Positions 7,310-13,119 of a stretch of DNA of 15,780 bases are shown here, in pieces. Position 1 is the first letter of the stretch. Each line of letters starts with the position of its first letter. Under the pieces are notes generated by a model that saw nothing but the letters and a program-made list of their open reading frames with translations, had not been told where the DNA came from and did not search any database. Position numbers and translations under genes: made by a program. Origin of the DNA: Patescibacteria group bacterium (GTDB lineage: Bacteria; Patescibacteriota; Patescibacteriia; 2-12-FULL-60-25); assembly GCA_018824765.1 (NCBI GenBank), contig JAHJFW010000080.1, forward strand, positions 1 through 15,780. The letters are read 5' to 3'.

Positions 7310-8596
7310 CTACACTGTTGCGATTGGAACGAACAAGCGCGTGGCGCGGTCGCTCACGGTGGCATGGAACATCACGCGATTAGCGAGCTTTTCAACCGCG
7401 ATATGTGCCCAAACCGGCAAATCGATGTTCCCAAAACCATGTGAAGACAGAAGCCATTTCACAACGCTTGGCGCAATCTCCGGAATATAGGCCTTCAGAT
7501 CCAACAGGACTTGCCTGACATACTCCTCGGTTGGAAGACGGTCGTCCCCATCGTGAGGAACATTGATGGCAATCGGCACAATCCAGTCGCGTTCGTTCTC
7601 CGTGATCGCATCGATCAGTATGTTCTTGGCGACGTACTTGACTGCGATTGCGAAGTCCTTTTTGAGGCGGTGATTGTCGTCATCGATCAGAAACACCGTG
7701 TCATGCTCTGTGTTCCAGTCGGCGTGGCGGCCGACGAAAACCAATCGCTCCTGATGGACTAGAAGCTCGACCGGGCGCTTGGTATCGATCACCCTCTGCA
7801 CGAACGAGAGATTGGCGCGCAAGAGCCCGGCCAGATCTTCGTAGAAGCGCATGCGCATGTACGGCGCCAACTCGATGAGCGGCCGCCAATGTTCGGGAAA
7901 GATACGCTTCAGCCGAGCGACTATCGCCCAAGTGGAATGCGCCTCGCTTTGTGGCGAATAGTTAGCCACCAATTCGCGCACAGAAAGCCTACCCTCCGGA
8001 CCGATCACGATGACGGCATCCAGGTCTGTATCCACAAGAACAGGAAAAGCGACCAAGCGGCGCGGCAGGCCTTGCATAACATCATGCGCATAGCTTCTGT
8101 TCAGCTGGTCCGCATTGTTCTGCATTGCCTGCAAGGCCAACTCGATCTGGTGCTCCCAAGCGGCGCAAGACGCGTCTTTCGGATGCGAATGGGAGTAATG
8201 CGCCACGCACATGAACATCGAAACCATTGGCGCGTGATCCTGATCAAGTCCGCGGTCATGCGTCTTGCGAACCGCTTCCAAGACACGCTTGCTGAAACTG
8301 ATGCTCCTGCAATTGATGGTGGCGCCACCGGATCGAAAGACCTCGATCACACCGGTCGGCAAACCAATGGCCTCGGAAAAATCCTGGACGCGGCCGTCAA
8401 CGCAGAGTCCGGCCATCGGGCGGAAGCTGTGGCTTTCAAACCACGCATGCCGCAACGGCGCATCCTTCACAAACTGCTTGCTTGCGACGACATTTGCCGC
8501 AAGAAAATGGCGCATTGGTTTCGGATAGCTCCCGAAACGACTGTTCGTGACGTCACTAACTGTATGTTCTTGCGCGCTTATTGCCGCTTGAATCAT
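7310..8596 (-). CDS. CsoSCA (CsoS3)-like carbonic anhydrase, N-terminally short
   Basis: From the ATG at 8596 the product is 428 residues. Cys65-x-Asp67-x-Arg69 (LCVDGRV) is followed by His133-x10-Cys144 (HYSHSHPKDASCAAWEH). This is the widely spaced His/Cys pair known from alpha-carboxysome shell carbonic anhydrase (C173, H242, C253 in Halothiobacillus), not the HxxC of ordinary beta enzymes. Further parallels are VDTDLDAVIV (188-197), RANLSFVQRVI (260-270) and WIVPIAINVPHDG (338-350), matching VDTDTDAI, NNLSQIDYVV and PIPIAIHY recalled from CsoSCA. The C-terminal pseudo-domain is therefore present, while about 100 N-terminal residues are missing. Start choice: a GTGAGG Shine-Dalgarno lies 9 bases upstream and a promoter sits at 8646-8674. 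The frame extends upstream to 8860, but only through palindromes and that promoter. The gene looks more GC-rich than its neighbours. No carboxysome gene is in the window. Confidence 0.85.
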   Translation of the reverse strand: MIQAAISAQEHTVSDVTNSRFGSYPKPMRHFLAANVVASKQFVKDAPLRHAWFESHSFRPMAGLCVDGRVQDFSEAIGLPTGVIEVFRSGGATINCRSISFSKRVLEAVRKTHDRGLDQDHAPMVSMFMCVAHYSHSHPKDASCAAWEHQIELALQAMQNNADQLNRSYAHDVMQGLPRRLVAFPVLVDTDLDAVIVIGPEGRLSVRELVANYSPQSEAHSTWAIVARLKRIFPEHWRPLIELAPYMRMRFYEDLAGLLRANLSFVQRVIDTKRPVELLVHQERLVFVGRHADWNTEHDTVFLIDDDNHRLKKDFAIAVKYVAKNILIDAITENERDWIVPIAINVPHDGDDRLPTEEYVRQVLLDLKAYIPEIAPSVVKWLLSSHGFGNIDLPVWAHIAVEKLANRVMFHATVSDRATRLFVPIATV

Positions 8597-8645
8597 TCTG
8601 ACGAACCTCACGGTTGGATTGTGAAAAAAAGAGCACGGAGCACGC

Positions 8646-8674
8646 AGGATAACACAAGCATAAACTTGGGTCAA
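8646..8674 (-). promoter_or_regulatory. Sigma70-like promoter of the CsoSCA-like gene
   Basis: On the minus strand TTGACC (8674-8669) is separated by 17 bases from TATCCT (8651-8646). The predicted transcription start is near 8639, giving a leader of about 43 bases with a GTGAGG Shine-Dalgarno before the ATG at 8596. The -10 sequence is the same TATCCT as in the promoter at 7191. Confidence 0.68.
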
Positions 8675-8715
8675 CGCGCATATAAATCCCTGTACGCCAC
8701 GCTCGGTGCCATGCC

Positions 8716-8828
8716 CACCTTGTGTATAAGGTACCAGGTACGTACCTGGTACACAGATGAAAATCCCGGCATGCCGCACTAAGTGCCGGCCACCCTTGTG
8801 GATAAGGTACCTGGTACGTACCTGGTAC
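8716..8828. repeat. Two ~36-bp iteron-like repeats with GGTACC palindromes
   Basis: Two units starting with TTGTG(T/G)ATAAGGTACC occur 76 bases apart. In unit 1 the block 8731-8752 is a perfect 22-bp palindrome, GTACCAGGTAC followed by its complement. In unit 2 the equivalent block is a tandem direct repeat of GTACCTGGTAC (8807-8817 and 8818-8828). The units thus differ by the orientation of one 11-mer, which amounts to one base change at the centre of that 11-mer. Between them lies an imperfect hairpin around GCCGCACT/AGTGCCGGC (about 8774-8790). Confidence 0.75.
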
Positions 8829-8854
8829 GTTATCCACATAGCGCATGTGGATAC
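8721..8854. promoter_or_regulatory. Cluster of DnaA-box-like 9-mers upstream of the CsoSCA-like gene
   Basis: Three perfect matches to TTATNCACA occur: TGTGTATAA at 8721-8729, TGTGGATAA at 8797-8805 (both minus orientation) and TTATCCACA at 8830-8838 (plus). A one-mismatch copy, TGTGGATAC, is at 8846-8854. The boxes at 8797 and 8830 flank a repeat block in opposite orientation. The last two boxes are arms of a hairpin: TATCCACAT at 8831-8839 and its complement at 8845-8853, with a 5-base loop. The cluster lies between tgt and the CsoSCA promoter. It could be an operator region bound by DnaA or another regulator, or part of a replication origin. No dnaA gene or clear AT-rich unwinding element is seen beside it. 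Confidence 0.6.
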
Positions 8855-8875
8855 TTCCATCCCCCTGCTACATGA

Positions 8876-10000
8876 CTATAAAATCGTGCCGATAGAATTC
8901 CTGATTTTATCCATCAACTCCAGATAAAATCTGACATTCACCATAGTCGCCAATCTTAACGCTAAAATCTCATCAACCGTAAATAAATGGCGCAAATATG
9001 CATACGAATAACGTGAAAGCTCGTGGCTTATCTCATCAGACGAGTCAACGCCTGCCAGCGGCTCGTCGCTCATTTTCCATTTTTCATTTGTAACATGAAC
9101 AGTCTCGTAAAAATCCGGTTTGGACAGGTCGTCATGTACGAATCTGTACAGCATTCCGTGACGTGCGTTGCGCGTCGGCAAAACGCAATCAAACATATCC
9201 ACGCCCCTTTTTACATATTCGATTATTTCATTCGGCTGGGCGCCGCCCATAAAATAACGCGGTTTATCTTGCGGCAAAACCGTGTCCAGTGCCGCAACCG
9301 TCCCACACGCATCGGCAAACGGCTCGCCGACCGAAAGTCCGCCAATGGCATAACCGTCAAAATCCAAAGCCGCCAAATCTTTTGCATGCTGGACACGCAA
9401 CTCCAAATCAGTCCCTCCCTGCACTATGCCGAAAATCCGCGCGTCTGGATTCACCGATTCTCCCCTCCCCTTTTCAAACGCCTGCTTTGAACGCTCGGCC
9501 CAGCGAGTGGTCCGCGCCAAAGAATCAATTAAATATTTGCGTTCAGAATTGGCCGGCGTGCATTCATCCAGCACCATGGCAATGTCACTGCCGATAATCC
9601 GTTGTATTTCCATTGATAATTCCGGTGTAAGCAAGTGGCGCGAGCCGTCAATATGCGAGGCAAAGACTGCGCCCTCTTCCTTTATTTTTCGCATCTTGGC
9701 CAAAGAAAAAACCTGATAACCTCCCGAATCAGTTAAAAGCGCGCCATTCCAAGACATGAAATTATGCAAACCGCCGAATTTCTTTAAAACTTCCAATCCT
9801 GGCCGCAAATATAAATGATAAGTATTTGACAGCAAAATCGGGCTTCCCAATTTTTCAATATCAAAACTCGACAGCGTTTTTACCGCGCCCTTAGTGGCGA
9901 TGGGCATAAAAAATGGGGTTCGCAATTCACCGTGCGGCGTTTGCAAAGTACCCAGTCTGGCTGCCGAAACCAACGATTTTTTCAAAACTGTGAATGGCAT
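8876..10000 (-). CDS. tgt: tRNA-guanine(34) transglycosylase, lacking the zinc-site cysteines
   Basis: The 374-residue product matches Tgt throughout. It has LLSNTYHLYLRPG (56-68), LLTDSGGYQVFSL with the general-acid Asp91 (88-100), VLDECTPAN (143-151), IFGIVQGG (189-196), YAIGGLSVGEP (217-227) and DMFDCVLPTRNARHG (268-282), which bears the catalytic nucleophile. Bacterial Tgt swaps guanine for preQ1 at the wobble base of GUN-anticodon tRNAs as a step to queuosine. In well-studied enzymes a C-x-C-x2-C plus His set binds structural zinc just after the nucleophile domain. Here the segment is AGVDSSDEISHELSRYSY (316-333) with no Cys, and only the His of YLRHLF (338) remains. The C-terminal fold is otherwise conserved (EILALRLATMVNVRFYLELM). 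No other queuosine genes are visible. Confidence 0.96.
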   Translation of the reverse strand: MPFTVLKKSLVSAARLGTLQTPHGELRTPFFMPIATKGAVKTLSSFDIEKLGSPILLSNTYHLYLRPGLEVLKKFGGLHNFMSWNGALLTDSGGYQVFSLAKMRKIKEEGAVFASHIDGSRHLLTPELSMEIQRIIGSDIAMVLDECTPANSERKYLIDSLARTTRWAERSKQAFEKGRGESVNPDARIFGIVQGGTDLELRVQHAKDLAALDFDGYAIGGLSVGEPFADACGTVAALDTVLPQDKPRYFMGGAQPNEIIEYVKRGVDMFDCVLPTRNARHGMLYRFVHDDLSKPDFYETVHVTNEKWKMSDEPLAGVDSSDEISHELSRYSYAYLRHLFTVDEILALRLATMVNVRFYLELMDKIRNSIGTIL

Positions 10001-10341
10001 TATGGATTATTGTTTATTATCAAGAGGTTCTACGAAAGTACGACTACCTAGGAAAATACGGATGTGGATGACGGGAAGTAGCTGGTATCTGGCAGCTCGC
10101 AGCTGGTATGGGGACAATTCGGACATTGGAAATTTTCCCCTTTCCTTCATTCGTCTTTCGTCATTCCGATTCTCCATTCCCGATTCCAAATTCCCAATTC
10201 TCCCCTCTCCTCATACAAGCTACTAGCTACCAGATACCAGCTACTTTTCCCCACATAAGTCATTCGGATTTCGTCATTCTTCCAGCCCGTTATTCCCACC
10301 GGACTACGAAATGCGAACTACGATCTGCCTTTCCTTTTTAG
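10001..10341. repeat. Gene-free stretch with a 17-bp perfect inverted repeat and reiterated words
   Basis: The arms 10076-10092 (AAGTAGCTGGTATCTGG) and 10230-10246 are perfect complements over 17 bases, with a 137-base loop. A shorter echo of the left arm (AGCTGGTATGG) follows at 10101-10111. The loop holds many pyrimidine-rich near-repeats such as TCATTC, GATTCC and ATTCCC. No convincing gene is present. A 60-codon frame on the minus strand (10007-10189) has low-complexity residues and is an artefact of the repeats. The stretch separates the 522-residue membrane gene from tgt and should contain the tgt promoter, but only a weak GATAAT (near 10017-10022) is visible. Confidence 0.65.
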
Positions 10342-11910
10342 TCAAAGCTCCTCTTTCTTCTCTTTCATAAAAGCAAACCATTCTTCGAGAATTACCAAAA
10401 ATAGCTTGAATGGCGCTTCGAATAAAAAATCGAATATGAACAGAAAGACATTAATACGGTTAATGCTACGCGATAGCCATTTTCCGGCGCGAAGGATGGG
10501 GAAGGAATAAAAATCCACCAGCATGGAAAAAAATCCCTGCTTGCCTTCAATCACCACAACTTCCCTGGCAGTCGTGCGGAGACGAAAGGCGAAAAAACTG
10601 ACAACGCACAAAAAGAAAATAAAAATCGCAACTGACAGCCATGTGAAGGCAAGCGTCCGCAAAACAGAGATAGTCAGTCCGAAAGACAGGATAAATGTTG
10701 AGATATAAGCCAGCGTAAACCAAAAAGTGGTCATCTTATTCCGCATTTTCGGCGCTTTGATATTTTTAATTTTCAATACTCCTTCAGACAGCAAATCATC
10801 CACTCCGCTTTTTAGTTTTGCCGTATTTTCCGGACCTGGCACGCGGATCAGCAAACCAACAAAAAACATGAGGAGCGGCGGGAACAATAAATTGATTCCC
10901 AATGCCACTTTATTAACGCCTTTATACCAAAGCCATTCGAGCGGAACTTCAAGTAGTAGCGCAACCAACATTTTTGTGAAAAAAAGATAGACAATCGCCC
11001 TCATTGTACCGCGGCGCAGTTTGCCGCGCGCTTTGGCATAACGTTCTTCTGCCGTTCTGTCCAAAACAACGGCCAATTGGTCCGGCTGGTTCAAAAGCTC
11101 GGCGGCCTGCTCCTTATCTTCCGGCAAAGCGTCACGCAGCAATCCGAGAGAAACCGCATACGGTTTGATGGCGCGCAAAAACTGCTGCGATAATTTGTGC
11201 CGCAAACGCAATTTAATCCGCCGTTCAATAGCCACCAGACGCTCGGCAATGGGACGGGGATTTATCAGCCAATCCTGCGCATCCAGCCACTCCGGCAGAT
11301 AAGCCCTCAAAAGCTTATAGCCGAGCATTTCGTCATCCGCTTTTATGAGCGACCTGTAACACGCGACGTAGACTTGCAATCTGCGCTCGGTCTCTTCCAT
11401 TGACATCCCGTCAACTCTCAAGCCGCCGATCACCCTTTCGTAAAGAAACATCACAAGCGCTTTTTCCTTGGTTTGGTCCACCAAAGTTTCTTCGATTTCA
11501 ACGGACAATACGCCGCGCAGCCACTCCAAATGCCGCTCTGAACCGGCATTGATTCTGGCAACCGCCTGATACTTCTGGACCAATAACGCGACATCTTTGA
11601 CGACCGTGTCCGGCAACTGGCCGTTTGGCAAATAACGCGCTCCTATCAACTCTTTTATCAAACTGCCTGCCAGCGCTTCGGGGTTTGCCTCCAAAATCAA
11701 CAAGCGCTTCAGTATCCTCAAAATCGCCGCTTTGCGGATCAAATGCTCGTCCTTATAATCAACCGCATTTCTGATGCGTTCATATAAAAACGAAAACCGG
11801 CTGATGGTTTCGTGGACGGATAGTTTTTGTCCCTCGGTTTCCTTCTCTTCAACCTTTGGAAACAGCGCTTTTAGGACTTGTTCAGTTAATTGTTTGGAAT
11901 ATTCTTCCAT
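10342..11910 (-). CDS. Large membrane protein of unknown function with a soluble helical N-terminal half
   Basis: I do not recognise a family. In the 522-residue product, residues 1-300 are soluble and helical, rich in charged residues and Leu, with basic segments such as ERRIKLRLRHKL (229-240) and ARGKLRRGTMR (294-304) just before the membrane. Hydrophobic helices lie at about 303-322, 337-356, 395-417 and 420-442. A last amphipathic or re-entrant hydrophobic stretch is at about 486-510, and the tail is acidic/basic (MKEKKEEL). No enzyme motif, Walker box or metal signature is apparent. The gene stands alone between two gene-free stretches. Its length, clean frame and membrane topology make it a real gene. 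Confidence 0.85.
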   Translation of the reverse strand: MEEYSKQLTEQVLKALFPKVEEKETEGQKLSVHETISRFSFLYERIRNAVDYKDEHLIRKAAILRILKRLLILEANPEALAGSLIKELIGARYLPNGQLPDTVVKDVALLVQKYQAVARINAGSERHLEWLRGVLSVEIEETLVDQTKEKALVMFLYERVIGGLRVDGMSMEETERRLQVYVACYRSLIKADDEMLGYKLLRAYLPEWLDAQDWLINPRPIAERLVAIERRIKLRLRHKLSQQFLRAIKPYAVSLGLLRDALPEDKEQAAELLNQPDQLAVVLDRTAEERYAKARGKLRRGTMRAIVYLFFTKMLVALLLEVPLEWLWYKGVNKVALGINLLFPPLLMFFVGLLIRVPGPENTAKLKSGVDDLLSEGVLKIKNIKAPKMRNKMTTFWFTLAYISTFILSFGLTISVLRTLAFTWLSVAIFIFFLCVVSFFAFRLRTTAREVVVIEGKQGFFSMLVDFYSFPILRAGKWLSRSINRINVFLFIFDFLFEAPFKLFLVILEEWFAFMKEKKEEL

Positions 11911-12177
11911 AATTCGCGGCCTATTGCGGACAGCGGCTTTAAGCCTATACTTTTTTCGTATTTTTGGCTAGAATCAAAGCGGTTTGAAGAGCATCTTCTA
12001 ATTCAGAGCGGCCGCGTCAAATTTCGTAACGGCATTTTCAAATTTTAGCTGTGTTGAGAGGTAAAAAAGCTCTTTTTTTCTGTGGATAACGAATCAAAAG
12101 AACCATACACTGGGTTCCTGGCGCCAAATATAGATTCCCTCTGCTGGCTATTCTCTACTCCAATCCCCTCCTAGCTT
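11911..12177. promoter_or_regulatory. Divergent intergenic region with one DnaA-box-like 9-mer
   Basis: This 267-base gap separates the minus-strand membrane gene from the plus-strand small gene, so it should hold both promoters. A perfect TTATCCACA match lies at 12081-12089 (as TGTGGATAA) after a T-run. A TATAGA at 12129-12134 is a possible plus-strand -10 element but has no matching -35. GGCTTTAAGCC at 11935-11945 is a short palindrome. No promoter can be called with confidence and no RNA gene was recognised. Confidence 0.35.
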
Positions 12178-12435
12178 ATGTATCTCTGGCCCGTCATCAT
12201 CGCTTTGCTTGTATTAGGCGCCGCATACGCCTTGTTTAGAATACTGCCGGAAATAATTGACCAGGACAATTCCTTCTTGCACGTGATTGCCATTTTTATA
12301 ATCATTTACATGGGTGCGGCTTATTATTTAAGCCGTCGCCTGCCGGATTTAAACGTATACACAAAAACGCCGCAAACCGAAACAAGCGCAAAAAATTTCG
12401 ACATCGTCGTAAAAGACGGGCAAGTTGGAAAATAG
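12178..12435 (+). CDS. Small two-helix membrane protein of unknown function
   Basis: This is the only plausible plus-strand gene. The 85-residue product has two hydrophobic helices (about 4-23 and 34-51) joined by an acidic loop, PEIIDQDN. A polar tail follows (RRLPDLNVYTKTPQTETSAK and onwards) and ends VVKDGQVGK. The composition is that of a genuine membrane protein, and the frame on the opposite strand (12324-12533) is much less protein-like. There is no Shine-Dalgarno in front of the ATG. No family was recognised. The basic residues RR after helix 2 suggest that the tail is cytoplasmic. Confidence 0.6.
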   Translation: MYLWPVIIALLVLGAAYALFRILPEIIDQDNSFLHVIAIFIIIYMGAAYYLSRRLPDLNVYTKTPQTETSAKNFDIVVKDGQVGK

Positions 12436-12459
12436 TAAATATCCCATGAGCGCAGTCTC

Positions 12460-12541
12460 CTCCTGAGGCGGATCAGCCTTTGGCTGAGAAGGGTTACATT
12501 ATTGGTTTTTTTATTACGGTACGCCTTCGACAAGCTCAGGC
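12460..12541. repeat. Short palindromes downstream of the small plus-strand gene
   Basis: TCAGCCTTTGGCTGA (12473-12487) is a perfect 15-base palindrome preceded by CCTGAGGCGGA. A T-run begins 18 bases after it, too far for a canonical terminator, though it may still help end the 12178 transcript. A second motif, GCCTTCGACAAGCTCAGGC (12523-12541), resembles a CTTCGACAAGCTCAGG repeat that I recall from intergenic regions of many environmental bacteria. That recollection is unverified here. Confidence 0.45.
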
Positions 12542-12593
12542 AATATTGAATTTTGCAACGGTCTCCGCTCAGGAAATAATCCTATTGATCCCG

Positions 12594-13037
12594 CTATAAA
12601 CTGACTGATTTGCTCTGTTTCTTCTTTTGTTCGGTTGCAGCTTCGCGCATTTCGATTTCTTTGACATAAGTATCGAAATCTTTGCGATATCTTCTCTCAA
12701 CCATCTCCTTGAATTTCGTGCCAGTAACCGTGCGTTTTTTCTCGCTTAATTCTTTCCGCACTTCGCTGTAAGCGCGAAACCATGCCCATTCTCCCGTAAA
12801 TGCGAACCACGAATATTCCCAAAGTTCGTCTTCCAGGGAGGCTGTCATTTTTTGGAACTGCTCCTCCGGCAGACGCAACAACAGGTCAAGACGCTCCATT
12901 AAATTCCTGCCGCCAACCTGCTCCAAACCTTTTTCCTCTCTGACAACATCGTCCAAAATCGCCCACTGGGTCAGGGCCGCATAGATTTCCAACAATTCCC
13001 GCCGTGTCAGAGACAACTCAAAAAATTCGGTATCCAT
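12594..13037 (-). CDS. Soluble helical protein of unknown function
   Basis: The 147-residue product has no signal peptide or membrane helix and no recognised family. It is predicted to be mostly helical: an N-terminal ELSLTRRELLEIYAALTQW helix, a Trp-rich central part (ELWEYSWFAFTGEWAWFRAY, about 71-90) and a strongly basic, Lys/Gln-rich tail (EQKKKQSKSVSL). The aromatic middle could be a protein-binding face. It begins 82 bases after the stop of the large surface protein on the same strand and may be cotranscribed with it. No Shine-Dalgarno is visible before the ATG. Confidence 0.72.
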   Translation of the reverse strand: MDTEFFELSLTRRELLEIYAALTQWAILDDVVREEKGLEQVGGRNLMERLDLLLRLPEEQFQKMTASLEDELWEYSWFAFTGEWAWFRAYSEVRKELSEKKRTVTGTKFKEMVERRYRKDFDTYVKEIEMREAATEQKKKQSKSVSL

Positions 13038-13119
13038 ATTTCAGATAACGATAACTTTGATGTGACTAATGGTCAAGGAAAGCGCTGGCATTCAAAGCCG
13101 CCCCAGCCGCGCTGCCTTC

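Noticed and set aside
7889..8782. 297-codon open frame on the plus strand
   Set aside because: It is antisense to the CsoSCA-like gene. Its residues are Arg/His-rich with no domain, and it runs through the repeat region. It is a by-product of the GC-rich coding sequence.
8597..8860. Upstream extension of the CsoSCA-like frame (to 516 codons)
   Set aside because: The extension translates the palindromic repeats, DnaA-like boxes and the TTGACC-17-TATCCT promoter into low-complexity, Cys-rich residues unlike any family. The ATG at 8596 has a Shine-Dalgarno.
10007..10189. 60-codon minus-strand frame upstream of tgt
   Set aside because: The residues (MENRNDERRMKER) are translated repeat words within a gene-free stretch, with no Shine-Dalgarno and no plausible fold.
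12324..12533. 69-codon minus-strand frame opposite the small membrane gene
   Set aside because: It is basic and low in hydrophobic order, and it runs into the palindromes at 12473-12487. The plus-strand frame has a clear two-helix membrane composition.
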